Position numbers and translations under genes: made by a program. Below, piece by piece: positions 35,723 to 45,654 of a DNA stretch of 64,000 nucleotides (position 1 is the first letter of the stretch; each line of letters starts with the position of its first letter). The stretch is from Pseudomonadota bacterium (GTDB lineage Bacteria > Bdellovibrionota > UBA1018): the NCBI GenBank assembly GCA_027485695.1, contig JAIXQO010000002.1:496001-560000 (forward strand), read 5' to 3'. Below the pieces are notes generated by a model that worked only from the letters and a program-made list of their open reading frames with translations, was not told the origin of the DNA and ran no database searches.

Positions 35723-36181
35723 CTAACGGCAACCGCCGTCTTTGAAGTCAAACGTGATTTTGGTCACTGGGTCGACTTCTGCTTCCGGAGCAAACAGACC
35801 GCCGCGCGAGGTTGCGCCCGTCTCATCGGTGTTCGAGTCCATGCGAACCACTTTGTTATTCGGGAGACTGAACATCGTGTAGGTGATCTGGTTGTCGTAG
35901 GTGTAAACAACTGCCAGAGGCGTGATGCCTTGAGCGACGGGAGCGTTCTTAATCGTCTTGACCGTCAAGGTAACCGCTGCGCCTCTTTCGCCACGCTTAA
36001 TCGCGACAAAAGTCTCTTTGGTCTCAAGCGTGGAGACGTTGTAGAGCACTTTGCCGTTACACTCAACGGACGTCGCGAAAATCGTACAGTTCGTACCTTC
36101 GACTCGAAGGCCTTTTGGTGGACAAGCAAATGCGGACGAAACAAACAACGTGCTCAGGGCTAAGGACAATAACTTCTTCAT
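35723..36181 (-). CDS. Exported protein, unknown function
   Basis: The product has 152 residues: signal peptide (LLSLALSTLFVSSAFA), a mature beta-rich-looking chain with four cysteines (ACPPKG, TNCTI, VECNG, GGCR). No family was recognised. It is divergent from aspartate kinase and closed by a strong terminator, so it is monocistronic. A small, probably periplasmic protein. Confidence 0.75.
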   Translation of the reverse strand: MKKLLSLALSTLFVSSAFACPPKGLRVEGTNCTIFATSVECNGKVLYNVSTLETKETFVAIKRGERGAAVTLTVKTIKNAPVAQGITPLAVVYTYDNQITYTMFSLPNNKVVRMDSNTDETGATSRGGLFAPEAEVDPVTKITFDFKDGGCR

Positions 36182-36338
36182 AACTCGATTCTCCGTTTAG
36201 GGTTGGATGGTCCCGAATAAATAAACAAAGACCATAGATACCACAAAGCGGATTTTTGCCGTGAAACCCCCAAAAGAACCCCTTTCGTGCGAATTTCGAC
36301 TGGTCCTCGTTCAAGAACTCGGTTAAAACGTCCCCTGC

Positions 36339-37595
36339 ATGGCGCTCATCGTTCAAAAATTTGGTGGTACCTCGGTCGGAACGCTCGAACGCATTCGAGC
36401 GGTCGCCTCCCACGTACTAGACACTCAAGCCCAAGGACATCAGGTCGCGGTCGTCGTTTCTGCGATGGCGGGCGAAACCAATCGCCTTGTTGGCCTCGCC
36501 CATGAACTCCATCCCATACCCGACTCCCGGGAATATGACCTATTGATCGCAAGCGGCGAACAGATCTCGGTGGGTCTTGTAACCTTAGCGATTCACGCAG
36601 AGGCTGAGCGACGAGGCCTGATCAAACGGGGCGATATTCGCGCGGTAGGTCTCCTCGGCCATCAGATCGGTATTCGCACAGACAGCGTTTTCTCTAAGGC
36701 GCGCATTCATGCGATTGATTCGACGACACTAGAAGGTCACCTAAAACTCGGCCGAATCCCGGTCATTGCCGGATTTCAAGGGGTCGATCCCGATAACAAC
36801 ATCACCACTCTCGGTCGAGGCGGTTCGGATACGAGTGCGGTTGCGATCGCAATCGCCCTCCAGGCAGATGACTGCGAAATCTATACGGACGTCGACGGCA
36901 TCTACACGACCGACCCGCGGATCTGCCCTCGTGCCAAGAAAATTGAAAAAATCTCGTTTGAGGAAATGATGGAGCTAGCTAGCGGCGGAGCCAAGGTGCT
37001 TCAAATCCGCTCGGTGGAACTTGCGGCAAAATACCGGATGCCGCTCCACGTGCGCTCCAGTTTTTCACCGGTAGAAGGAACACGCGTCGTGCATCAAGAT
37101 CTCTTAGGCAAAGCCCTCGAACAAGTCGTCGTCGCTGGAGTGGCCGCAGATGCGAGCCAAGTCAAATTCACGCTCAAACGACTCAAGAACGATTCTGAGT
37201 TACTCGCTAAAATCTTTGGAGAGCTCTCGAACGCCGCTATCGTCGTTGATGTGATCGTCCAGGATATTGCGACAGATGGAACGATGGCCCTGAGTTTCAC
37301 GGTTGGTCAAACCGACCACCTCAAAACCCGCGATATCTTAAATAAACTCCGCGACACCGTTCTACCGAACGTCGTCGTCGAAGACCGCGCACCACTCGCC
37401 AAGGTCAGCATCGTCGGCGTGGGCATGCAACATCATCCGGGCGTGGCATCCAAGATGTTTGGATTGCTCTCGGCTGAGAAAATCGGCATCGAACTGATCA
37501 CGACGTCAGAGATCAAGATTTCGTGCTTGATTGAAAACGCCCGAATGAAAGACGCGGTAAACGCCCTTCATCGGGGTTTTGGATTAGACGCATAA
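36339..37595 (+). CDS. lysC: Aspartate kinase
   Basis: This enzyme phosphorylates aspartate, the first step to lysine, threonine, methionine and diaminopimelate. The product has 418 residues. KFGGTSVG at 7-14, the catalytic segment [23 protein letters not shown], then two C-terminal ACT domains (from about 265) for feedback control by amino acids; the second has [13 protein letters not shown]. It is a monofunctional class, without a fused homoserine dehydrogenase. No ribosome site precedes the ATG; a TTAAAA lies 11 bases upstream, so the leader may be very short. It is monocistronic, with the convergent M1 gene six bases beyond its stop. Confidence 0.95.
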   Translation: MALIVQKFGGTSVGTLERIRAVASHVLDTQAQGHQVAVVVSAMAGETNRLVGLAHELHPIPDSREYDLLIASGEQISVGLVTLAIHAEAERRGLIKRGDIRAVGLLGHQIGIRTDSVFSKARIHAIDSTTLEGHLKLGRIPVIAGFQGVDPDNNITTLGRGGSDTSAVAIAIALQADDCEIYTDVDGIYTTDPRICPRAKKIEKISFEEMMELASGGAKVLQIRSVELAAKYRMPLHVRSSFSPVEGTRVVHQDLLGKALEQVVVAGVAADASQVKFTLKRLKNDSELLAKIFGELSNAAIVVDVIVQDIATDGTMALSFTVGQTDHLKTRDILNKLRDTVLPNVVVEDRAPLAKVSIVGVGMQHHPGVASKMFGLLSAEKIGIELITTSEIKISCLIENARMKDAVNALHRGFGLDA

Positions 37596-37601
37596 CGGGT
37601 C

Positions 37602-40283
37602 CTAGCGCCCTTTGACGAACGCTAGGCACTCTTCGTTTTCTTGAATCGCGACTTTCAGGTTCTTCTCGGCTTGTGGATTGAGATTCAAACCACGCGCGAG
37701 GAACGCGCGCGTTGCATCGATCGATTCAGCCGTGCAATCCTGCGGCGTAATATTCGACATCTGCTCGCCCCACTCACCGCCCTTAGTCTTGGCGATGCGC
37801 TCGAAATCGACGAAATACTCCGTACGATACTGCGCTAATAACGCCCGTTGCAAGAATGGGAACAACGACCGATAAGCGCCGCGGAATTGCGACATCGTAT
37901 ATTTTGGAGTCGCCTGAAGAGATTCGGAGATCAGTGCGCGCTTGCGAGCAAGATCCGGAAATGCGTGCTCGACACCGATCGATTGATCGACGCCGGCTTT
38001 GGATGGGTCGTTTTTCTTCATCGTCGCAAGCATCCGCGCGGCTTCAGGATTTCCGAGGACTGCAACCCGCCGCGCGATCGACCACTTGCGATCGGTATCG
38101 AGCGTGAGGCCAACGACATTCTCCTGACCATCGAAAACTTTGATCAAGCGCTTAACTCCCGCATCGCTCTGAACGGTATTCACCCAGGCATCCCACCAGA
38201 GTTTGAAATCGTCGCCTTTGAGTTCTTGAGATGCGATCCGTTTCCAGATCTGATCTTCGACAAAATCACGGAGCGGTTTCTCGCCTTCGGGACGAGCCAG
38301 ACCGATGAGATCCACGAGCGAAAATGGCCTGCGGGATGAAAGCGCAGCAAACAGATCCTTGAGGATGATCTCGTCCTTCTCCGCCCAGAGCGCAGGATTA
38401 CGAATCAATCGCTCCAGTTCCTCGCTCGTAATCGCGCCCGAACGCACCATCCGGTAGAAATCCATGATCACGAGTTGACGAAGGAATGGATCGATCACTT
38501 CGCCGAAATTCTCGATCAAGAAAGCCCTCGAGCGAGCATCCATCTCGACCTGAAAAAATCCATAGTCGCTCTCGTTCAGGTAAACGGCGAGCGGGCACGC
38601 CTTGCCAACCATGCTGGATACGGGGGTTTTGGCTTGGTCGATTTCGACTTCGAACGATTCACCGAGCGCAACCTTGCCTTGCATTTCGGGGTCTTGGTTC
38701 GTGACAAAAGTCGCGATTCTGAATCGATGCTGACGCAGCGGCTGCTCGCCCCGAGCGGCCGACTGGAAAATCTCAAATTTGGATATCTTACCGTCCGCGC
38801 ATTCGAATTCAGGGCGCAAGAGGTTCGTCCCACTGGTTTCCAACCAATCATGCGTCCAGCGCTTGAGGTCGCGATTCGATGCCTTGGCGATAGAACCGAT
38901 GAAATCCGCGAGCTCCGTATTGGAAAAGGCGTGCTTCTTGAAATACAGTTGAAGCCCTTTTTCAAAAGAACCTTCGCCTACGAGGAAATGAAGTTGCTTC
39001 AGAACAGAAGCACCTTTGCCGTACGAAATCCCGTCGAAAATGCTCTCCGCTACCGCCGTATCTGCGACCGGAACTTCGATCGGATGGGTCGTGACCAGCT
39101 GATCTGAGCGATAAGCCCAACCTTTCTCGCCGTTGAATACGCGCATGAAATCACGGAACTCCGGAAGCTCGCGCATGGCGAGTGCCGAAACGTAAGTCGC
39201 AAAACTCTCGTTCAACCACAAACCATTCCACCAGCGCATGGTGACCAAGTTGCCAAACCACATATGCGCCAATTCGTGCAAAAGCGTATCAGCAAGCGAC
39301 CGTTGATCGCGAATCGTCGGCTTGCTTCGCTTAATATAAGCTTCATTAAAAGTTACGGCGCCGACGTTTTCCATCGCCCCCGATGCAAACTCAGGCACGA
39401 TCAGCTGATCGTACTTCTGAAAAGGGTACGGCGTACGAAACAGTCGCTCATAAAAACGAAATCCCGTCCGAGTGTAGCGAAACCAATCTTTGGGGCGAAC
39501 GTGCTTAGCCAGTGTCTGGCGCGCGAACAGACGAAGCGGCACCCGGGAATGCGGATCTTCCCAGACCTTGAACGGCCCTGCATGCACGGACCAAACGTAA
39601 GTGCTGATCGGGAGCGATTCCGGAAAAAGCCAGATGCGGTTGCCGGACTCGGGATTGAGGATTCGCTCTTCGCGAGTCGTGCTCACGACTTCCCAGTTTC
39701 CAGGGGCCTCGACCTCGAGGCGGAAGCGCGCCTTCAGATCGGGTTGATCAAAACAAGGAATCACGCGACTCGCGCCATAAGGCTCGAGATTCGTGTAATG
39801 GTATTCGTTTTGGTCTTCGGGATCGACGACCTTCATGAATCCGCTGCCGTCGGTCGAAAAATCATGTTTGAAGGCAATCTTGAGGCGATTGGCGCCTTCA
39901 GTCAGGCTTGAAACGGGGAGCTCGACACCTTCGGAGTTCACAGTGTAATCAATTTTTTTGCCTTGATTCGTGACCGAGAGGACTTGGCCCTTTTGAAAGT
40001 CCACCCGAAGCGGGCTCACAGGCAAACCGATGTGCTCGAACCGGATTTCGACATCTCCCGAGAAGCTCTTCTCCTTGGCGGCAAGTTTGATCCGGACGTC
40101 ATAGGCGACCTTTTGGACCCGTTTGGAGCGGGCCACAGCCTCGGTTTCCTTGAGGGAGGGGTCTTTTTCGATGGCCGCCTCGAGAACGGGCGCAGCTTTT
40201 GTCGCGGGTGGAGGGGCGGCGGTCTTACAAGCCACTAGACTCAGGCTCATCGCCCAAAAAATACCCCATTTTGCGGATTTCAT
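37602..40283 (-). CDS. M1 family aminopeptidase, lipoprotein
   Basis: The product has 893 residues. A lipoprotein signal ends LVAC (C19), placing it in the envelope, unlike cytoplasmic PepN. The exopeptidase motif GAMEN lies near 300, and the zinc site HELAH near 335 is followed 18 residues on by NESFATY (third ligand Glu). The C-terminal ERAP1-like half is present, so the protein is complete. The start at 40283 has GAGGAG eight bases upstream; the frame is open 28 codons further. It probably trims peptides in the periplasm, in keeping with a protein-consuming lifestyle. Confidence 0.93.
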   Translation of the reverse strand: MKSAKWGIFWAMSLSLVACKTAAPPPATKAAPVLEAAIEKDPSLKETEAVARSKRVQKVAYDVRIKLAAKEKSFSGDVEIRFEHIGLPVSPLRVDFQKGQVLSVTNQGKKIDYTVNSEGVELPVSSLTEGANRLKIAFKHDFSTDGSGFMKVVDPEDQNEYHYTNLEPYGASRVIPCFDQPDLKARFRLEVEAPGNWEVVSTTREERILNPESGNRIWLFPESLPISTYVWSVHAGPFKVWEDPHSRVPLRLFARQTLAKHVRPKDWFRYTRTGFRFYERLFRTPYPFQKYDQLIVPEFASGAMENVGAVTFNEAYIKRSKPTIRDQRSLADTLLHELAHMWFGNLVTMRWWNGLWLNESFATYVSALAMRELPEFRDFMRVFNGEKGWAYRSDQLVTTHPIEVPVADTAVAESIFDGISYGKGASVLKQLHFLVGEGSFEKGLQLYFKKHAFSNTELADFIGSIAKASNRDLKRWTHDWLETSGTNLLRPEFECADGKISKFEIFQSAARGEQPLRQHRFRIATFVTNQDPEMQGKVALGESFEVEIDQAKTPVSSMVGKACPLAVYLNESDYGFFQVEMDARSRAFLIENFGEVIDPFLRQLVIMDFYRMVRSGAITSEELERLIRNPALWAEKDEIILKDLFAALSSRRPFSLVDLIGLARPEGEKPLRDFVEDQIWKRIASQELKGDDFKLWWDAWVNTVQSDAGVKRLIKVFDGQENVVGLTLDTDRKWSIARRVAVLGNPEAARMLATMKKNDPSKAGVDQSIGVEHAFPDLARKRALISESLQATPKYTMSQFRGAYRSLFPFLQRALLAQYRTEYFVDFERIAKTKGGEWGEQMSNITPQDCTAESIDATRAFLARGLNLNPQAEKNLKVAIQENEECLAFVKGR

Positions 40284-40439
40284 TGGCCAGACTCCTCGGT
40301 GATTTAACTTATTGAAAAGAGAGGCTTTCATTCTCTCCAGGTCACCAAAAATTTCAACCTTTCTCATCGTGAAATTCCACTCTTAGGACCCCCCATCGCT
40401 TCTTGACTAATCCGCCTGGGTCAGTCAAAACTCAGGCCT

Positions 40440-40670
40440 ATGGCTGAAAGCGCAAAAAAGTGGGCAGATAACGCTGCAGGTAAGTTTTTCGTCGACGATC
40501 AATGCATCGATTGCGATGCGTGCCGAACGGAGGCACCCAACCATTTCCGTCGGAACGACGATCACGGGTACTCCTACGTCTACAAACAACCCACCACCCC
40601 CGAAGAAGTTGAGATCTGCGTGGCAGCACTTGAAGCGTGCCCGGTCGAAGCCATCGGACAAGACGGCTAA
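40440..40670 (+). CDS. Small [4Fe-4S] ferredoxin
   Basis: The product has 76 residues. One cluster motif, C22-I-D-C25-D-A-C28, is completed by C67 in ACPVEAIG. C60 is extra. This is the single-cluster ferredoxin of the type that serves as an electron carrier for various reductases or P450s. An AGG stands only four bases before the ATG. It is monocistronic, closed by a strong terminator. The redox partner is not in the window. Confidence 0.88.
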   Translation: MAESAKKWADNAAGKFFVDDQCIDCDACRTEAPNHFRRNDDHGYSYVYKQPTTPEEVEICVAALEACPVEAIGQDG

Positions 40671-40694
40671 TTCATTTTTTGTAGAATTAAATTC

Positions 40695-40732
40695 AAAGGG
40701 CCGGGTCGAGAGACCTGGCCCTTTGTGTTTTT
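40695..40732 (+). terminator. Ferredoxin terminator
   Basis: AAAGGGCCGGGTC (40695-40707) pairs with GACCTGGCCCTTT (40712-40724) around GAGA: 13 base pairs with one G-U, then GTGTTTTT. Confidence 0.9.
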
Positions 40733-41045
40733 GAGTCCCACGCCTCTCCCACTCTTCACAAACCAGTGGCACCCTGACAAAACCGACTGAGCGCCCACTT
40801 TTGAATGCGCTCATTCTTTGACGCCATTCTGTCTCACAACAAATGAGTTTGTTCGACTCGATCGATGATACCGCTACCCAGATGGGAGGGTCATCGCGGT
40901 GCCACCACCCTTGGTTATTACACCTGCGTAACGAAGACCCAAAAGCGGGTTCGTCTCTACAAAAATCGTTTCAATCATCCGAACAAACATCAAATGGTTT
41001 TTCTGCGCCTTGAGCGCGAAAACGAACAGAAGATAGGCAAATTTC
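40733..41045 (+). other. Intergenic stretch ahead of the chemosensory locus
   Basis: No gene is seen in these 313 bases. A TTGACG at about 40816 has no convincing -10 partner. The run GGTGCCACCACCC near 40900 is a local inverted feature without clear meaning. The leader before the MCP start contains AGG eight bases from the ATG. Confidence 0.5.
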
Positions 41046-42569
41046 ATGGCTCAATTTTCTCTGAAAACGAAGATCAATTCCATTGTAGCGCTGGGAATCC
41101 TCGCCTCCGCCACCGCAACGGCTCTCTTGGTCGGGACGACTCACCTTCAGCAAAACGCAAGTAGCGTCCAACAACAGGTATCAGACGATTTAAATTTTCT
41201 GTCTCAAACCTACAATGCGACGAATACTGCCGCGCTCGCCGCGATGGATGCCATTGTTGATGCAGACTCACGAAAAGTGGCGAGCGACCTCAACGAGGAA
41301 GTCAAATCCTCTGCAGACGTAACGACCTTGAATCGCGAACGCCTCCGATCGCTATTCCTGACCTATACGAGCGAAGAGGAATGGAAAACATTTGAGACCA
41401 ATCGAAACGATTTCTTCGGTCAAATCCACGCACTATTCGAGGCGATTCCTAGATCCATTACCCCAGAACAAACCACTCAATATGATGATCGCATCGACGG
41501 GTTGGCGGTGAACCTCAAATCTTCGATCGAGAAGATGAGAGAAAATATGGACTCCCAAGCGAAGCAACGACTCAAAAAAGCCGTTGAACAAAGCGATTTC
41601 GTAAGACACCTATCGATCATTGCTTGCATCATCGCAGTCACGACGCTCATTGTACTCGGTTTAAGAATCTCACAGCAGACTTCGACGCAACTCCGTGAAA
41701 CATCCGGTGATTTATCTTTAGGCGCCAAAAGCCTCGAGAGTATCTCAAAAACACTGTTTGAGAGCTCAAAAACCCTCAGCGCAATGACAACACAAACCGG
41801 CGCGTCCTTGGATGAGACCACTCAGGCGACCGCGAGTCTAAATGACATGGTGGAACGCACCTTGAGCGCGGTTGATCAGTCGGTGCGAATCTCTAAGGAC
41901 TCCGACCAGCAGGTCATCGAAGGTCAGTCAGCCATTAAACGAGTCGTCGAACAAATGAGCGAAGTTCGCTCGATCTCTCAGGAACTGCACGCTTTCTCCG
42001 CCTTACTCGAAACGATGGATGCAAAACTCCAAGTCATTAACAATATCGTCATCAAGACTCAGCTACTGTCTTTTAATGCGTCTATTGAATCCGCCCGCGC
42101 CGGCGAACATGGCAAACGTTTCGCTGTAGTAGCCGACGAGGTTGCCAACCTTGCCAAACTGAGCGGTGACAGTGCTCTCGAGATTTTTGACCTGGTGAAG
42201 AAAAGTCGCGAAAAAGTCGAAAGCGTCATTTCAAACACTCAAGACCGGATCAACCAAAGCGATTCGGTCGTGATCAACGCTCAGAAAAAACTCAGTGAAT
42301 TGATGGGCAGTGTTCACCTCATCAAAGAACAAGTCGGCGCCATTCAAACTGTGGCCCTAGATCAGGCGCACGGAATCAAACAAATCAACTCCGCGATGCA
42401 AGAAATGCAAATCGCGGCGAGAAACGCCGAGAAACAAGCTGAGGAACTCAGTAGTACCTCGAAACGAGTGAATGAACTACAAACCAACGTTCAGACAAGC
42501 ACGCTCAAACTAGAACAGATGGTCTGTGGATCCGATTCGGCGGGCGAAAAACTACCTCATGCCGTCTAG
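41046..42569 (+). CDS. MCP-like chemoreceptor with divergent tip
   Basis: The product has 507 residues: membrane helix 1 (about 9-30), a helical periplasmic domain (about 31-187, 4HB-like), membrane helix 2 (about 190-212), then a cytoplasmic coiled coil with no clear HAMP. The signalling tip (near 331-360) reads [35 protein letters not shown], where standard receptors have FQTNILALNAAVEAARAG. It should dock CheA/CheW encoded 6 kb downstream. No CheR-binding pentapeptide stands at the C-terminus. It is transcribed alone, ahead of the divergent solute-binding gene. Confidence 0.9.
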   Translation: MAQFSLKTKINSIVALGILASATATALLVGTTHLQQNASSVQQQVSDDLNFLSQTYNATNTAALAAMDAIVDADSRKVASDLNEEVKSSADVTTLNRERLRSLFLTYTSEEEWKTFETNRNDFFGQIHALFEAIPRSITPEQTTQYDDRIDGLAVNLKSSIEKMRENMDSQAKQRLKKAVEQSDFVRHLSIIACIIAVTTLIVLGLRISQQTSTQLRETSGDLSLGAKSLESISKTLFESSKTLSAMTTQTGASLDETTQATASLNDMVERTLSAVDQSVRISKDSDQQVIEGQSAIKRVVEQMSEVRSISQELHAFSALLETMDAKLQVINNIVIKTQLLSFNASIESARAGEHGKRFAVVADEVANLAKLSGDSALEIFDLVKKSREKVESVISNTQDRINQSDSVVINAQKKLSELMGSVHLIKEQVGAIQTVALDQAHGIKQINSAMQEMQIAARNAEKQAEELSSTSKRVNELQTNVQTSTLKLEQMVCGSDSAGEKLPHAV

Positions 42570-42594
42570 TGACATCATTCTATCACTGACGAAA

Positions 42595-43356
42595 TCACCG
42601 AAGTCCGTAGGATCCTAAGATCTCCCGAAGTCTGCCGTCCGACCTCATCGCCCGTACTTTCTGATCAAAAAGCTGTGATCGCTTCTTGGAGAATTCGATT
42701 TGTCCGGGCGCTGGACTAAACGCCAAATATATTGCCTCGGACTTAAGACATCCGGCTTGCTTCGGCTCGAACGTACCTTTCGATCTGGAAATTAAATATC
42801 GGACGACGGATTCGTCTTCAATAATCACATCGACTCGCGAGCTCTCTAGTTTTTTGATTAACCTCTCCCCAGTATCTATGCCCGACATGAGATCCACTTG
42901 ATCGGAGTCCAAATGATTTCGGATGTATTCATCCACGGGTTCCCCGTACTTATAGTCCTGGACTCCCCCCAGACGAACGGACTTGAGATCCTTGATTTCT
43001 CGAAACTTCCAAGTTGATTTGGGGTGAACGTAAAAACAAGATTTCTGCCGGACAATCGATTCCCGGGGAAACACGAAATCCGGCACGTCCGATTTCAGAG
43101 CTCCGATCACGATATGTGCTCTACCGATGCGGGTTTCTTCGATCACCCGAGACCAGGGCATCAAGTCAGTCAGGATCCGATGTTCCGGCTCAAAAACCCG
43201 TTTGACCACCTCGATCAAAATACCGGGTTTATCGGAGTTCTGGGCGCACACAAATGGGCACCAAGGATCGCTCGCAATTCGTATAATTTTATCTTGGCCG
43301 TAGCTGTGCGAAAAAGCCGATAAAAAAATAGCGCCGCTTAATCCGAGTATTTTCAT
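42595..43356 (-). CDS. Family-3 extracellular solute-binding protein
   Basis: The product has 253 residues with a signal peptide (ILGLSGAIFLSAFSHSYG) and an SBP_bac_3 fold: IRIASDPWCPFVC, LMPWSRVIEETRIGRAHIVIGA, and the hinge-side segment GERLIKKLESSRVDVIIED. No ABC permease is nearby, so it is likely a sensory or ligand-presenting protein. It is divergent from the histidine kinase with an 84-base gap, which suggests it serves that kinase or the adjacent receptor. The start at 43356 begins the signal peptide; GAAGAAGAG precedes it. Confidence 0.85.
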   Translation of the reverse strand: MKILGLSGAIFLSAFSHSYGQDKIIRIASDPWCPFVCAQNSDKPGILIEVVKRVFEPEHRILTDLMPWSRVIEETRIGRAHIVIGALKSDVPDFVFPRESIVRQKSCFYVHPKSTWKFREIKDLKSVRLGGVQDYKYGEPVDEYIRNHLDSDQVDLMSGIDTGERLIKKLESSRVDVIIEDESVVRYLISRSKGTFEPKQAGCLKSEAIYLAFSPAPGQIEFSKKRSQLFDQKVRAMRSDGRLREILGSYGLR

Positions 43357-43440
43357 CTCTTCTTCAATACCGTTTCCGATTATTCGTGAAATGCAGATCA
43401 CAGATTAAAACAATTGATCTTATTCCCCGATGATCCATTG

Positions 43441-44886
43441 ATGTTTCGAGTTTCACGTTTATCTTCTATCACCGCTCAACTCGTACGGATCCAAGTCACC
43501 GTGTTGACACTCATTCTGTTGCCGCTGACTTGGCTTGAAATCCGAATCATTAACTCCTCTATTAGTGAAAAATACCAAACGGAACTGCAAAAGAAAACCG
43601 CAGAACTCATCGATGCGGTTCGACCTTTCATGTGGGATTACGCGCAAGAAGAACTGGTGGCCAGCTTACGTCGCATTCACATCGAGGATACTTTTGCCGG
43701 CCTACTCCTGACGGACGACCACGGCAACGTCCTATTTGAGTCAAAAAACTGGCCTGATCTCCCGAAGACAGATTCGACCATTCACCCCATTCGAAAAAAT
43801 GCCCGCATCCTCGGCCACTTCGCTATGGTCCCAAACAAGCAAATACTGAACACGGCGATTCGGGAAACCTATACGTACGCACTCTTGAAACTCGTCCTCG
43901 CATTTTCACTGATTGGTGGACTGAGTTTCATCGCCATTCAACGACGGCTCGTTCGGCGTATTCTCCGCCTAAAACGCGATGCCGAAAAACTCCAGCGTAA
44001 GGAACTCTCTAAGCCGTTCGTTTGGGGTACGAGGGATGAGTTAGACCACCTGGGGGGCAGCCTAGAAAACGCTCGTGCGGAGTTGAGCGCTCTATTCGAC
44101 GAACAAAGGCAACGCAACGAAAGTCTGAAAAACAAGAACAGCGAACTTCAAGTTCAGATCAGTCAAAAAACGATGGAAATGATCCACCAAGCCCGACTTG
44201 CGTCCCTCGGCGAGATGGCCGCCGGTATCGCGCATGAGATCAATAATCCTTTGGCTATCATCGAAGGATCTACCTACCAGCTCAGCAAGTCCTTGTCGGG
44301 AAATGCCGATGGCCAGAAACGCACGGAGCAGATCAAAAATTCAACCGCGCGAATCTCTAAAATCATCCAAGGTCTCAAAAAATTTTCTCGAACATCAAAA
44401 AATACACAGATGTCGATGCATTCGGCAAAATTCATCATCAGTGAATCAATCCAACTCTGCGACCCCAAAATTCATCGACATCACTGCAAAGTAAATTTTG
44501 ATTGCAAAGAAGACTCGTGGATCCTGGCGGATGACTTGGAACTCGAACAAGTCTTCGTCAACTTGATCAACAACTCGATTGATGCGACTAAAACAGATCC
44601 CAGTAAATGTTGGATCAATATCACACTGACTCGCGAAGATAACGACGCGGTCATTCAAGTGATCGATGGCGGAAACGGAATCCCGCAAAACATCCAAGAA
44701 AAATTGTTTAATCCATTTTTCACTACCAAGCCCACTGGTGAGGGCACTGGGCTTGGCCTCTCAATCGTCAAAGGAATCCTGGATTCCCACCATGCCAAAA
44801 TAGGCATCAGGAACGAGATGAAAAACACCTGTTTCGAAATTCGATTCAGCGGAACATCAAAAAAAGGCGAAGAAAATGCGGCTTAG
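43441..44886 (+). CDS. Membrane sensor histidine kinase
   Basis: The product has 481 residues. Membrane helix 1 (about 15-33) and 2 (about 147-168) flank a small periplasmic sensor domain. A HAMP-like linker with coiled coil leads to HisKA with GIAHEINNPL (His near 265) and an HATPase_c with NLINNSIDAT, DGGNGIP, FFTTKPTGEGTGLGLSIV. It resembles NtrB/DctB-type kinases. A TTG nine codons upstream (43414) is an alternative start. Its stop overlaps the first response regulator by 11 bases; it opens the unit that continues through cheA-cheW. Input may come from the divergent solute-binding protein. Confidence 0.9.
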   Translation: MFRVSRLSSITAQLVRIQVTVLTLILLPLTWLEIRIINSSISEKYQTELQKKTAELIDAVRPFMWDYAQEELVASLRRIHIEDTFAGLLLTDDHGNVLFESKNWPDLPKTDSTIHPIRKNARILGHFAMVPNKQILNTAIRETYTYALLKLVLAFSLIGGLSFIAIQRRLVRRILRLKRDAEKLQRKELSKPFVWGTRDELDHLGGSLENARAELSALFDEQRQRNESLKNKNSELQVQISQKTMEMIHQARLASLGEMAAGIAHEINNPLAIIEGSTYQLSKSLSGNADGQKRTEQIKNSTARISKIIQGLKKFSRTSKNTQMSMHSAKFIISESIQLCDPKIHRHHCKVNFDCKEDSWILADDLELEQVFVNLINNSIDATKTDPSKCWINITLTREDNDAVIQVIDGGNGIPQNIQEKLFNPFFTTKPTGEGTGLGLSIVKGILDSHHAKIGIRNEMKNTCFEIRFSGTSKKGEENAA

Positions 44887-45220
44887 AATCGTTTACATCG
44901 ACGACGAAGTCGATCTCTGCGAACTCTTCTCGGATATCCTCTCCAATGGAAATCGGGAAATTACAACTTACACCGACGTGGCAAAAGCGCTTGAGTCTAT
45001 TCAGGGGTCCATGCCCGATATTGTTTTTTTAGATTTTCGACTGGTGGATACATCTGGAGATTCCGTGGCATCGGAACTCCCGAGTGATCTACCAAAAGTT
45101 TTGATCACCGGAGAAATCGACGTTCAAGTCGTCAATTCGTTCGTCAAAATATTTCCTAAACCGGTCCCATGGCAGGAAATAGACCAATTTCTACAATCGA
45201 TAGAAAGGAAAGCCGCATGA
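44876..45220 (+). CDS. Single-domain response regulator
   Basis: The product has 114 residues, a receiver only. Acid pocket D9/D10, phosphorylation site D53 (FLDFR), T78 (LITGE) and K95 (FPKPV) are all present, so it should be phosphorylatable. It is compact, with a shortened alpha-4 region. AAGG lies eight bases before the ATG. It overlaps the kinase gene (11 bases) and the next regulator (four bases). Without an output domain it probably acts as a CheY or as a phosphate sink/relay. Confidence 0.9.
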   Translation: MRLRIVYIDDEVDLCELFSDILSNGNREITTYTDVAKALESIQGSMPDIVFLDFRLVDTSGDSVASELPSDLPKVLITGEIDVQVVNSFVKIFPKPVPWQEIDQFLQSIERKAA

Positions 45221-45654
45221 GCAGCTCTCCAGCAAAAAAACGCATTTTGATTATGGATGATGAGCCTGAAATCCGTTCACTCTTCACAGACTTACTCCAG
45301 GCGGAAGATCGACATTTCATTGAAGCTGAAGATGGTGTCGATGGTCTGACAAAAATCAAGGAAGCCACGTTTGATCTCATCATTAGTGATTTAAATATGC
45401 CAAAAATGGCTGGACTAGAATTTCTCGAAACCATTCGAAATCAGGGAAATCTCACCCCAGTATTGATCGTCACGGGATTTACGGATGTCGCGAAAATCAA
45501 AAAGGCATGGGACCTGGGTGCTTTTGACTTCGTGGATAAGCCATTCGATGTAGAACAGATGCACTCCCTCGTCCGCAATGCGCTCGAATTCGGCAAACAA
45601 CAAATTGAATCTTGGAATCAACTGCGCCAGGCAAAAAGGCGAGGTGCGGAATGA
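45217..45654 (+). CDS. CheY-like single-domain response regulator
   Basis: The product has 145 residues: receiver with D14/D15, D58 (ISDLNMP), T86 (IVTGF) and K108 (VDKPF), followed by a 30-residue tail rich in Lys/Arg/Gln. The start at 45217 lies in the ATGA overlap with the preceding stop and has AAAGGAA upstream. With the preceding regulator it gives two receivers for two kinases (the histidine kinase and CheA). Confidence 0.92.
   Translation: MSSSPAKKRILIMDDEPEIRSLFTDLLQAEDRHFIEAEDGVDGLTKIKEATFDLIISDLNMPKMAGLEFLETIRNQGNLTPVLIVTGFTDVAKIKKAWDLGAFDFVDKPFDVEQMHSLVRNALEFGKQQIESWNQLRQAKRRGAE

Noticed and set aside
40880-40920. Complement resembles the T-box sequence AGGGTGG-ACCGCG
   Set aside because: The minus strand has GGGTGG-TGGC-ACCGCG, with extra bases in the conserved core, no specifier stem visible, and no aminoacyl-tRNA synthetase or amino-acid gene downstream in that direction.
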